Virus record (IMG/VR): IMGVR_UViG_3300042455_001598
Location: 1-29,849 of that record
Length of the DNA: 29,849 bases
Strand: one strand, 5' to 3'
Source: a virus
Made by a program: the position numbers and the translations under genes. Below are positions 14,724-21,364 of this stretch, one piece after another. The notes beneath the pieces were generated by a model. That model was given only the letters and a program-made list of their open reading frames with translations. It had not been told where the DNA came from and did not search any database. Position 1 is the first letter of the stretch. Each line of letters starts with the position of its first letter.

Positions 14724-15940
14724 CGCGCCGCCAGCAGATGTGGTCATGGTCCGCCGTCGGCTTCGTCGTCTTCGCGGCCATCCTCGGCGCGCTCGTCGAG
14801 CGGGCCACGCACCGGCTCGCCGCTGGGGTGGAAAGCCGGTTCGGCTACCGCCCCGACCCGGAAGGAACGCGGGAGTTCCTCTCCGAGTTGGATCGCCCGA
14901 CGTTCGCCGCAGCTGCCGGCGAGGCGATGGCCGAAGCCAAAGGCGTCGACACCTTCCTTTATCGCCACACGAACAAGGCTCACCAGTCGTTCTACGGGCT
15001 CCCGTGGAAGTCGTGGGACCAGGGCAACCACGGCTCCTGCGTCTCGTTTGCCTTTGGGCTCGGTAGCTACGCGGCTCAGTCGGTCGACTTCGTCGAGGGC
15101 CGGATGGCCCGCCCGCCCCCGGAAGTGAGCACGGAGCCGATCTACGGCGGAAGCAGGACAGCCGCGCGGCTCCCGCCGATCGGCCGCAACACCGGCGGGG
15201 ACGGCTCCTATGGTGGCGCTGCCGCCCGATGGATTTCGGGGAAGTGCAAAGACCCGACCGTCGGCGGCATCCTGTACCGCGAGAAGTACGGCTCCGTCGA
15301 TCTCACGACCTACTCGATCCCCCGGTCGATCGAGTGGGGCCGGGACGGTGTGCCGATCGCCCTCGCCCGCGAGGCGAACAAGGTCAAGGCGGTTGCGGTC
15401 GCTCAGGTCAACACCTGGGACGAGCTGTGCGCGGCGATCGAGCGCGGCTCGCCGGTGGTGCTGTGCAGCAACGTCGGCTATGGCCGGGCCGATCGCACGA
15501 TGCCCGTCAGGGACTCCGATGGCTTTCTTTCCAGGGGAACGCCTTGGAGTCACGCGATGCTGTGCTGGGCCGTCCGGCACCAGAAGAACGGCTCTCCGCG
15601 CGACGGCGGGCTGATCCAAAACTCGTGGTCGGAGAACTGGTGCAAGGGGCCGAAGTGGCCTGCCGACCAGCCCGACGGCTCCTTCTGGGCCAGCCGCGAG
15701 AACATCCAGGCCGCGCTCGACCAGGGCGACTGCTTCGCTATCGGCGGCGTCGACGGCTTCAAGTGGCGCGTCCTCGACAACGGCCAGTGGTTCGAGCCCG
15801 CCCCTGCGCCGGCAGAAGCGTCGGAGCCCGCTGAAATCAGCAGCGAAACGCTTCCGAGCGATTCACGAAAAATGCAAGTTTTTGCGAAATCTCCGCAACC
15901 CGCCCGCATCATCGCCAGCGTCTATTCCCTCGCCCCCTGA
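14720..15940 (+). CDS. Membrane-anchored papain-like cysteine peptidase (C1-type)
   Basis: The product has 406 residues from ATG 14720 (ATGA overlap). Residues about 8-26 are a membrane segment (M-W-S-W-S-A-V-G-F-V-V-F-A-A-I-L), placing the enzyme on the far side of the membrane or tethered to it. The catalytic core matches papain: Gln 101 (oxyanion hole) and Cys 107 in W-D-Q-G-N-H-G-S-C-V-S-F-A, spaced six apart as in papain Gln19/Cys25; His 278 in W-S-H-A-M; Asn 301 in Q-N-S-W-S. Residues after about 350 form a Pro/Ala/Glu-rich tail. All catalytic positions are intact, so it should be active. The substrate is unknown: phage prohead protein, host envelope protein or competing phage. A C1 peptidase within a head operon is unusual. 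Confidence 0.85.
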   Translation: MTRRQQMWSWSAVGFVVFAAILGALVERATHRLAAGVESRFGYRPDPEGTREFLSELDRPTFAAAAGEAMAEAKGVDTFLYRHTNKAHQSFYGLPWKSWDQGNHGSCVSFAFGLGSYAAQSVDFVEGRMARPPPEVSTEPIYGGSRTAARLPPIGRNTGGDGSYGGAAARWISGKCKDPTVGGILYREKYGSVDLTTYSIPRSIEWGRDGVPIALAREANKVKAVAVAQVNTWDELCAAIERGSPVVLCSNVGYGRADRTMPVRDSDGFLSRGTPWSHAMLCWAVRHQKNGSPRDGGLIQNSWSENWCKGPKWPADQPDGSFWASRENIQAALDQGDCFAIGGVDGFKWRVLDNGQWFEPAPAPAEASEPAEISSETLPSDSRKMQVFAKSPQPARIIASVYSLAP

Positions 15941-15947
15941 GGCCGCC

Positions 15948-16223
15948 ATGATCCTCGATCGCAAGCTCGTCTCCATCGTCCTCGTCGCCCTCGCCCTCGG
16001 CTGGTGGCTCGGCTCCTCGCCGTCGAGCCCGATCAACCCGACTCCGCAGCGTCCGGTCCTCGCCGCCGTCGGCCGGCTGGCCCGGATCGCCGCCCGGCTC
16101 GGGCTGTGGATGGCGATGGCTGCCGAGCCCGCACCTCCGCAGGCCGACGGCCGGCAGCTTGTTCACGCGCCGGCGGTTGATGCCGACGGGCACCGTGTCG
16201 TAGATCATGGGGAGGGCTGGTGA
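15948..16223 (+). CDS. Small single-span membrane protein
   Basis: The product has 91 residues from ATG 15948, seven bases after the peptidase stop. Residues 7-21 (L-V-S-I-V-L-V-A-L-A-L-G-W-W-L-G) form one membrane segment, followed by a Ser/Pro-rich linker and a basic helix (V-G-R-L-A-R-I-A-A-R-L-G-L-W-M-A-M) that may be amphipathic. Its last base overlaps the next start, ATG 16223, which uses the GGAGGG site in its 3' end. No family is recognised; its size and topology are those of small holin or antiholin-like proteins, but this is not evidence enough for a call. Confidence 0.6.
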   Translation: MILDRKLVSIVLVALALGWWLGSSPSSPINPTPQRPVLAAVGRLARIAARLGLWMAMAAEPAPPQADGRQLVHAPAVDADGHRVVDHGEGW

Positions 16224-16672
16224 TGAAGAACAGCAATCCAGCGGTGATCGACTGGCTCAATGTCATCGCCGCCGGATGCATTGTCGTGTCGCTCTTGGTC
16301 GGAGCGGCGGCCTTGGGGCTGTTCCCTTTTCAACAGCGACTCAGGCTCAGCGCCGCCATCGATCGGATCGACAAGATCGAAGCGAAGCTGGCCAACCATG
16401 ACCAGCGGCTCCAGTCGGCCGGGCTGATCCCAAGGACGTTGGCGGCTCTCGATCGCAAGGTCTCAGACCTCGATACGCGAGTCCGCTATCCGCGCTACGC
16501 CCGGCACTACGACGGTTGCCCGCAATGCCGCGGCGATGTGCCCAACGAAGAAGGCGGGCCGCCGTCGCTGTGCGAGGAAGGCTTCGAGGTCTGGAAGTCG
16601 GACATGCGGGCAGAGAAGGAGCGGCGATCGCCCGCTCCGGAGAAGCCCGCCGATGAAGGCACAACCCGATGA
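16223..16672 (+). CDS. Membrane protein with coiled coil and Cys-containing tail
   Basis: The product has 149 residues from ATG 16223, with GGAGGG at about 16210-16215; GTG 16220 is an alternative. Residues about 12-35 are a membrane span (N-V-I-A-A-G-C-I-V-V-S-L-L-V-G-A-A-A-L-G). Residues about 40-85 are a heptad-rich coiled coil (I-D-R-I-D-K-I-E-A-K-L...L-D-R-K-V-S-D-L-D-T-R-V), and then comes C-P-Q-C-R-G-D-V and a later Cys. An N-terminal span followed by a long coiled coil resembles inner-membrane spanins or holin partners, but is not diagnostic. It is coupled to the next gene by ATGA. Confidence 0.6.
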   Translation: MKNSNPAVIDWLNVIAAGCIVVSLLVGAAALGLFPFQQRLRLSAAIDRIDKIEAKLANHDQRLQSAGLIPRTLAALDRKVSDLDTRVRYPRYARHYDGCPQCRGDVPNEEGGPPSLCEEGFEVWKSDMRAEKERRSPAPEKPADEGTTR

Positions 16673-16932
16673 CCCTCTACCGCTCCCTCCTCGCCTTTCT
16701 CGCCAGCCTCTCCGCCGACCCGGCGGAGATCGACCGCGAGCCCCCACGCGCCGCCGCGGCCGTCGCCGCCGCTTACGCCAGCCTCGCCCCGGAGGTGGCT
16801 CCGACGCCGCCACCGGCACCGGCACCGGGGAAGTGTGGATGCGGGGGGAAATGCCAGGGCGGCATCTATCGGCCCGACGGACGGATCGAGATGCGATGTG
16901 AAAAGGACTGCCCGTGCGGGTGCCGGAAGTAA
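16669..16932 (+). CDS. Cys-rich small protein
   Basis: The product has 87 residues from ATG 16669 (ATGA overlap). A short hydrophobic N-terminus (L-Y-R-S-L-L-A-F-L-A-S-L) is followed by an Ala/Pro-rich linker and a compact C-terminal knot with seven cysteines: K-C-G-C-G-G-K-C-Q-G-G and C-E-K-D-C-P-C-G-C-R-K. This could bind metal or form disulfides outside the cytoplasm. It ends the membrane/peptidase cassette; a 97 bp gap with no clear promoter separates it from the capsid gene. Function unknown; similar small Cys-rich proteins seem common in this kind of phage. Confidence 0.65.
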   Translation: MTLYRSLLAFLASLSADPAEIDREPPRAAAAVAAAYASLAPEVAPTPPPAPAPGKCGCGGKCQGGIYRPDGRIEMRCEKDCPCGCRK

Positions 16933-17029
16933 GTCGGTTGTACGTTACCACCGGCAACTTCACCGACATCGGATTCTCCGTGATCGTGCGTCATCGTCGA
17001 CACCGCACACCGCCCCACGGAGATCCCCG

Positions 17030-18247
17030 ATGAATCCCGTCAGCAACCGCCGCAAGCTCCAGGACGAGGCATCGAAGATCCACACGGACATCGAGGCTCT
17101 CCGATCGGCCGCCCCCGAGAGCGACCAAGAGCAGGCCGACAACCTCGGCCGCCTCGGTGAGCTCGAAGCCCGGGCCGACTCCATCGCGGTCGAGCTCGAG
17201 CGGGAGAACGCGACCGACGCCCGGCTTGCCCGCCTCCGCACCGCTGCCAGCAACGTGGCCGAGCATCGAGGCTCCGACGATCCGGAGAAGGCGAAGGCCC
17301 AGCAGCTGGCCCAGTTCGGCGGTTCGCGATACTCCGACGAGGCCCGTCTGCTTCGGATCTCCCAGTACCTCCGCGGTCTCCGCGATGGCACGGTCCAGGC
17401 CCGGGCGCTCTCCGAGACCGGCTCTGCCGGGGCGGGGCCCGAGTTCAACCCGCCGACGGACCTGTACAACGAAATCGTGAACATCATCAACCGGCAGTCC
17501 ATCGGGGCCCAGCTGGCCACGACGATCGCGACGAACAGCCGGACGGTCGACGTTCCTAAGCTCGGCCTGGTGACCGCCGACTTCGTGGCCGAGAACACCG
17601 CGCCCACCGCGCAGGATCCGACGACGTCGAAGGTCTCGCTGACGGTGTTCGACGCGAAGGCCGAAGTCGACATCAGCAACAACCTCCTCGACGACTCGCC
17701 GCTCGATGTCGCCGGGTACGTCACGCAGGCCATCGGCAACGGCTTCGCGAAGTTCGCGGATACCGTCTGGCTCCAGGGCCATGTCGGCAACTCGATCGCC
17801 GGTCTTTACGCCGGAATCTCCGCTGGCCGGAAGGCCACCGTGGCGGCCGGCTCGGTGATCTCCGCGGCCAACGTTGGGACCGTCATCGGCTCGATCGATC
17901 CGATGGTCATGGGCGATTTCGCCTGGGTCGTCAGCGGTGCCGGCTGGGGCCAACTCCTCGCCCTCGAGGGGACGCGGTTCGTCCAGCCGATGGTCGGCGG
18001 CGGGGCTCCCATCCCGACCGTGTGGGGCGTGCCGGTCTACAAGTCGGACCTCCTCCCGGCCAACGTCCTCGCGGTCTACGGGGCGTTCAAGATGACGACC
18101 GCGATCGCCATGCGGAAGGAGCTCTCGGTCACGCCGCTCCGTGAGCTCAAGGCCCGCGAAAACCAGACGGTCTACCTCGCTCACGGCCGCTTCGGCCTGG
18201 CGAACCACGACCCGTCCTACGCCGGTGCCATCCTCCAGGGCACCTGA
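17030..18247 (+). CDS. Major capsid protein, HK97 fold
   Basis: The product has 405 residues from ATG 17030, with the ribosome site ACGGAGA at 17017-17023; the open frame upstream to 16835 is a shadow of the Cys-rich gene. Residues about 1-120 form a long charged helical region (R-R-K-L-Q-D-E-A-S-K-I, L-G-E-L-E-A-R-A-D-S-I), the delta/scaffold domain that the maturation protease removes. The capsid domain follows from about 140, with F-N-P-P-T-D-L-Y-N-E-I, A-E-V-D-I-S-N-N-L-L-D-D-S, A-D-T-V-W-L-Q-G, and V-W-G-V-P-V-Y-K-S near the end, all typical HK97-type positions. Confidence 0.95.
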   Translation: MNPVSNRRKLQDEASKIHTDIEALRSAAPESDQEQADNLGRLGELEARADSIAVELERENATDARLARLRTAASNVAEHRGSDDPEKAKAQQLAQFGGSRYSDEARLLRISQYLRGLRDGTVQARALSETGSAGAGPEFNPPTDLYNEIVNIINRQSIGAQLATTIATNSRTVDVPKLGLVTADFVAENTAPTAQDPTTSKVSLTVFDAKAEVDISNNLLDDSPLDVAGYVTQAIGNGFAKFADTVWLQGHVGNSIAGLYAGISAGRKATVAAGSVISAANVGTVIGSIDPMVMGDFAWVVSGAGWGQLLALEGTRFVQPMVGGGAPIPTVWGVPVYKSDLLPANVLAVYGAFKMTTAIAMRKELSVTPLRELKARENQTVYLAHGRFGLANHDPSYAGAILQGT

Positions 18248-18278
18248 TCCCCTGGCCCCTGACTCCCGCCCGTCTCCA

Positions 18279-18320
18279 GCGGCCGGGCGAGGCTCACCCC
18301 TCGCCCGGCCGCCCCCCTTT
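18279..18320 (+). terminator. Strong terminator hairpin after the capsid gene
   Basis: A perfect 14 bp stem (18279-18292 with 18299-18312; GCGGCCGGGCGAGG and its complement) has a 6 base loop, followed by a C-run and a short TTT. It lies in the 86 bp gap after the capsid stop. A site of partial termination or RNA processing here would let the capsid mRNA exceed that of the tail genes. Confidence 0.7.
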
Positions 18321-18333
18321 CCGGAGTTCTCCG

Positions 18334-18534
18334 ATGCCGACCGTCTCGATCAAGTTCCGCCAGGACTATGGCGACCACGCCGCCGGGGCCGTCGTCCAAC
18401 TCCCCGAGGCGATGGCCCGCCACCTCGTCGACTGCGGCCTGGCCACGTTCGTCGCCACCCCCGAGCCGGCGGAGCTTCCCGTCGAGCGAGCCGATGCCCC
18501 GAAGCCCAAGCACATCCAACGCGCCGCGAAGTGA
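18334..18534 (+). CDS. Small head-region protein (paralogue of the 20080 gene)
   Basis: The product has 66 residues from ATG 18334, with CGGAG upstream. It begins with V-S-I-K-F-R-Q-D-Y-G-D-H-A-A-G and A-M-A-R-H-L-V-D-C-G-L-A, a pattern of a beta strand, a G-D/A-G turn and an A-x-x-L-x-x-x-G helix. The same layout is repeated in the 46-residue gene at 20080. Similar small proteins sit between capsid and connector genes in many HK97-like phages; their role is not established. The Pro/Lys-rich tail is absent from the paralogue. Confidence 0.65.
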   Translation: MPTVSIKFRQDYGDHAAGAVVQLPEAMARHLVDCGLATFVATPEPAELPVERADAPKPKHIQRAAK

Positions 18535-18546
18535 TCCGGAGGGCCG

Positions 18547-19170
18547 ATGCTCAAGCTCCGCTCCCTGAAGCAACTCAACGAGCCTGAGGTCGAGCCCGTG
18601 TCCCTCGCGGCAGCGAAGGGCCAGGTCGGGCTGTTGCCAGAGCAGTCCGACGACGACGCTCTCCTGCTGCGGCTGATCTCCACCGGCCGCCGGCTGGTCG
18701 AGCAGCGCCTCGGGACGACGCTGGCAACTCGGCAGTTCCGGGCCACCATCGTCGGTGACCTCGACAACCACGGCCACCATCACGGCCTCTGGCATCACCA
18801 CTACCACCACCGCGACGAGCTCCGCATTCCGCTCCCGCCTCTCCTGGTGGACGGGACACACCCGCTGGCCATCACCGTGGGCGGAGTGGCGATCAACCCG
18901 GCCACCTACTCCATCGATTCCGACTCCACCCCGGCGGTGATCCGGTTCACCACCTGGCCGACGTTCGACGATGACGCCCCGCTCGTGGTGACGTTCTGGG
19001 CAGGGCCCCCCGCTGGCGGCCGGATCGAGCCCGCCGCCGAGTCCGTGATCCTGCTTTACGTCGCCCACGGGTTCAAGCACCGCGAGGGTGTGGTCCCCGG
19101 CAGCGTCAACGAGCTCCCCATGGGCATCGAGACGCTCCTGGCGTCGATCTCCATCACCGGAGCCTACTGA
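18547..19170 (+). CDS. Head-tail connector protein (gp6-like adaptor) with His-rich insertion
   Basis: The product has 207 residues from ATG 18547 (CGGAGGG at 18537-18543). The helix pattern V-S-L-A-A-A-K...D-D-D-A-L-L-L-R-L-I-S-T-G-R-R-L-V-E-Q-R-L-G-T-T-L resembles the HK97 gp6/SPP1 gp15 adaptor family, which binds the portal and starts the connector. A late block R-I-E-P-A-A-E-S-V-I-L-L-Y-V-A-H-G matches the family's last helix. Odd feature: residues 75-88 contain nine histidines in fourteen positions, an exposed loop probably able to bind metal. The stop overlaps the next start. Confidence 0.85.
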   Translation: MLKLRSLKQLNEPEVEPVSLAAAKGQVGLLPEQSDDDALLLRLISTGRRLVEQRLGTTLATRQFRATIVGDLDNHGHHHGLWHHHYHHRDELRIPLPPLLVDGTHPLAITVGGVAINPATYSIDSDSTPAVIRFTTWPTFDDDAPLVVTFWAGPPAGGRIEPAAESVILLYVAHGFKHREGVVPGSVNELPMGIETLLASISITGAY

Positions 19171-19511
19171 TGGGCGACCGCACCGCCGCCGGCAACAAGA
19201 CGCACACCTTCCGTTTCGAGCGGCCCGTCGAGACGCGGAACGCCGTCGGTGAGATCTCCTCGATCTCCTGGGTGAAGATCGCCCGCCGCCGGGGATCGAT
19301 CGAGCAGATCGGCTACAGCGAATCCCAGGACCAGGGCCAGACCTCCGGGCAGGCCTCCTACCTGATCGTGGTGCCATCGGTCCCAGGCCTCGACGGTTCA
19401 TCCCGGATCGTGTGGGAAAGCCGGCTCGGCCGGATCCTGGTGGTGTCCTCGGTCGTCGGGGATGACGCCGATCCCGAGCAGACGATCCAGGCCGCGGAGA
19501 AAAAGACATGA
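19170..19511 (+). CDS. Head closure / head-tail joining protein
   Basis: The product has 113 residues from ATG 19170 (overlap with the previous stop). The beta-rich sequence with F-R-F-E-R-P...I-S-W-V-K-I-A-R-R-R-G-S-I-E-Q and the block Y-L-I-V-V-P-S-V...R-I-V-W-E-S-R-L-G-R-I-L-V-V-S-S-V-V-G-D resembles the phage head-tail joining (SPP1 gp16-like) family, which closes the connector after packaging. Position directly after the gp6-like adaptor supports the call. It is coupled to the next gene by ATGA. Confidence 0.8.
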   Translation: MGDRTAAGNKTHTFRFERPVETRNAVGEISSISWVKIARRRGSIEQIGYSESQDQGQTSGQASYLIVVPSVPGLDGSSRIVWESRLGRILVVSSVVGDDADPEQTIQAAEKKT

Positions 19512-20062
19512 GCGCCCCTGGCCTGTTCTTCTCTGCGTTCTTTTCGGACAAGTCGAACAGGGACTTGGACGACCTGATCCGCGCGTTTGCCAAGCTCCCT
19601 GGATCGCTGGCCCGGAAGCACCTCAAGGCCGCTATCCGGCGATCGATCAAGCCCTTCACGCCGGCGCTCAAGGCCGCGACCCCGCGAGGGGCCACCGGCA
19701 ACCTACGGCGATCGGTGACGACCGTGGTGAAGTTCGGCACCAAGGTTTCCCGCGGAGGCGGGGAGGCTTTCCGCGGGACCGCCATGGGCATCGTCGGGTT
19801 TTCCCGCAAGGGAAAGAAGAAGAACCAGAAGGGGGACCACTCGGTCCTCGTCGAGCAAGGCAGCAAGCCGCGCCGCCGGAAGGGAATCCGGGGCAACTCC
19901 TTCAGCGCTGGCCAGGGCTCCACCGGCACGATGCCCCCGAAGCACATGCTCCGCGACACGCTCGCCTCCAAGCGGTCCGGCATCCTGTCGAACATGGAAA
20001 TCGAAATGGGTGTGAGCCTTGAGCGGGCCACCCAGGAAGCAGCCCGCCGCGCCGCACTCTGA
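19508..20062 (+). CDS. HK97 gp10-like tail completion protein
   Basis: The product has 184 residues from ATG 19508 (ATGA overlap). The family features are visible: R-K-H-L-K-A-A-I-R-R-S, T-P-R-G-A-T-G-N-L-R-R-S near residue 60, V-G-F-S-R, H-S-V-L-V-E-Q-G-S-K and P-P-K-H-M-L-R-D-T-L. This is the classical R/G-x-T-G-x-L-x-x-S...V-E-x-G...P-x-x-x-L-R pattern of HK97-gp10 proteins that attach the tail to the connector. The mid-part is unusually Lys-rich. Confidence 0.85.
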   Translation: MSAPGLFFSAFFSDKSNRDLDDLIRAFAKLPGSLARKHLKAAIRRSIKPFTPALKAATPRGATGNLRRSVTTVVKFGTKVSRGGGEAFRGTAMGIVGFSRKGKKKNQKGDHSVLVEQGSKPRRRKGIRGNSFSAGQGSTGTMPPKHMLRDTLASKRSGILSNMEIEMGVSLERATQEAARRAAL

Positions 20063-20079
20063 CCACCAGGAGATCCATC

Positions 20080-20220
20080 ATGGAATCCATCCTCGTCAAG
20101 TTCACCGCTCCCTGGGGCCCCTACGTACCCGGCGATGCCCTCTTCGTCGATGCCGCCCTCCTGGCCGAGCTCCTGGCCGCTGGCGTGATCGAGGCCGACC
20201 CGGCCGGGGAGGCTGAATGA
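20080..20220 (+). CDS. 46-residue small protein (paralogue of the 18334 gene)
   Basis: A short gene starts at ATG 20080, with CCAGGAGA at about 20066-20073, and ends at 20220, overlapping the next start by four bases (ATGA). The sequence I-L-V-K-F-T-A-P-W-G-P-Y-V-P-G-D-A and A-A-L-L-A-E-L-L-A-A-G-V-I follows the same strand, G-D turn, A-x-L-L-x-x-G-V layout as the product of 18334. Similarity is by pattern over about 35 residues, not a scored alignment. Function unknown; connector-region small protein. Confidence 0.65.
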   Translation: MESILVKFTAPWGPYVPGDALFVDAALLAELLAAGVIEADPAGEAE

Positions 20221-20612
20221 GTTCGCCCGAGGCATGGCTCAAGGCCACGATCGAGACCACCGCCGGGGCTCTGGCCTGGCCGGTGGCCGTGTCGGAATCC
20301 GCGGCCCTGCCGTTCGTCGTCTACTCCCGGGAATCGACCGAGCGGCCACTCCAGACGAGCGGCCTGACGGGCTTCGCGGATGGGGAGTTCACGCTCGAGG
20401 TGTGCGGGTCCACATGGACATCGGCCCGGACCGTGGCCGACGCCATCGTCGGTGCGGTCCAGAACTTCACCGGCACTGCCTATGGGGCCATCATCGACCA
20501 CGTGCACGTTGGGAGTGATCGAGACGGCACGGCCGTCTACCTCACCGATGGGCAGGATCTGCCGTCCTACTTCGTGATCGAGATCCAAATCTTCATCCGC
20601 TGGAGAGAATGA
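20217..20612 (+). CDS. Tail terminator-like protein (DUF3168 type)
   Basis: The product has 131 residues from ATG 20217 (ATGA overlap). The order W-P-V-A-V-S-E-S-A-A-L-P-F-V-V-Y-S, A-D-G-E-F-T-L-E-V, a helix with V-A-D-A-I-V-G-A-V-Q, and a late V-I-E-I-Q-I-F-I-R-W beta strand agrees with the tail-terminator family that caps the tail tube and binds the connector. Its place between the gp10-like gene and the tube candidates is the standard one. The family call is by pattern and position. Confidence 0.78.
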   Translation: MSSPEAWLKATIETTAGALAWPVAVSESAALPFVVYSRESTERPLQTSGLTGFADGEFTLEVCGSTWTSARTVADAIVGAVQNFTGTAYGAIIDHVHVGSDRDGTAVYLTDGQDLPSYFVIEIQIFIRWRE

Positions 20613-20613
20613 A

Positions 20614-20967
20614 ATGCCCGCAGTGCCCGCAGTGATCGACACGATGCAGGGGCTGACGTTCACTTTCAACTCCATCGAGTTCCGCGGCACGAACATCAAG
20701 CGGAAAGAGTCCCGCCCGCTCGTCGACGTTTCGGACTGCGCCCAGGCCGCCGACTCGCTGCGGGTGTATCAGGCCGAGCCGCTCAAAGATGGCGACGAAG
20801 TCAGCCTGGAATACTGGGGCAAGAACCCCCCGACCAAGGGCACCAAGTACGCGATCTCATGCTCCGGGCTGGCGATCACCGGCAACGCCTTCTGCACCGA
20901 TGTCGAAGAGGGCGGGGCCGTCGGTGAGTTCGTCAAGGGAACGGCCACCTTCAAGATCTCTGGCTGA
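20614..20967 (+). CDS. Tube-like tail protein A
   Basis: The product has 117 residues, starting one base after the previous stop. The protein is almost all beta-strand-like: T-F-T-F-N-S-I-E-F-R-G, D-E-V-S-L-E-Y-W-G-K, Y-A-I-S-C-S-G, and a C-terminal E-F-V-K-G-T-A-T-F-K-I-S-G with the V-x-G-x-x-x-F-x-x-x-G ending seen in tail tube folds. It occupies the major tail (tube) protein position between the terminator and the chaperones. A second tube-like gene follows, so one or both may build the tube. It is shorter than many tube proteins. Confidence 0.55.
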   Translation: MPAVPAVIDTMQGLTFTFNSIEFRGTNIKRKESRPLVDVSDCAQAADSLRVYQAEPLKDGDEVSLEYWGKNPPTKGTKYAISCSGLAITGNAFCTDVEEGGAVGEFVKGTATFKISG

Positions 20968-20981
20968 ATGGGAGACGGTCC

Positions 20982-21362
20982 ATGACCGCAATCCCATCTG
21001 CCCAAAACGTCTCCGTGTCGTTCGGCGGGGTCGCGCTCGGCGGGCTGATCGGATTCGACGAGCAATACTCCGCAGCGTCCCCGACTGACACCACCGGGGC
21101 CACCGCCACGATCGTCGGCAGCGGTGGCAACACGCGAGTGATCCGCCAGGTCGAGATCACCATGATCGAGCCAGGCTCGATCTCTTTCCGGTGTTGGGGG
21201 AATCCCCCCTTCGCCCGTTCCGACATCGGCCTCTCGGCAACGCTGTCGTTCACGATCGCCGGCACCACGACCAGCTGGCCCGCGCAACTGGCAAACGTCC
21301 AGCGTGTCGGCTCTGCCGGTGAACTGATCCAAGGTTCGTACCAGTTTCAATTCATGGGGTAA
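20982..21362 (+). CDS. Tube-like tail protein B
   Basis: The product has 126 residues from ATG 20982, 14 bases after the previous gene, with GGGAGA at about 20969-20974. Beta-rich: V-S-V-S-F-G-G-V-A-L-G-G, I-R-Q-V-E-I-T-M, S-A-T-L-S-F-T-I-A-G and the ending E-L-I-Q-G-S-Y-Q-F-Q-F-M-G, which parallels the ending of the previous protein (E-F-V-K-G-T-A-T-F-K-I-S-G). Together they look like diverged paralogues, one perhaps the tube and the other a decoration or tail-end variant. It immediately precedes the chaperone G gene. Confidence 0.55.
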   Translation: MTAIPSAQNVSVSFGGVALGGLIGFDEQYSAASPTDTTGATATIVGSGGNTRVIRQVEITMIEPGSISFRCWGNPPFARSDIGLSATLSFTIAGTTTSWPAQLANVQRVGSAGELIQGSYQFQFMG

Positions 21363-21364
21363 CC

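Noticed and set aside
16835-17029. N-terminal extension of the capsid gene
   Set aside because: It overlaps the Cys-rich gene and a gap; ATG 17030 has a good ribosome site and gives the usual capsid length.
16991-18208. 405-codon open frame on the minus strand
   Set aside because: It mirrors the major capsid gene and has no ribosome site or domain.
18217-20235. 672-codon open frame on the minus strand
   Set aside because: It runs opposite to six well-supported connector and tail genes; long antisense frames are expected at this GC content, and the translation is low-complexity Arg/Pro/Gly-rich.
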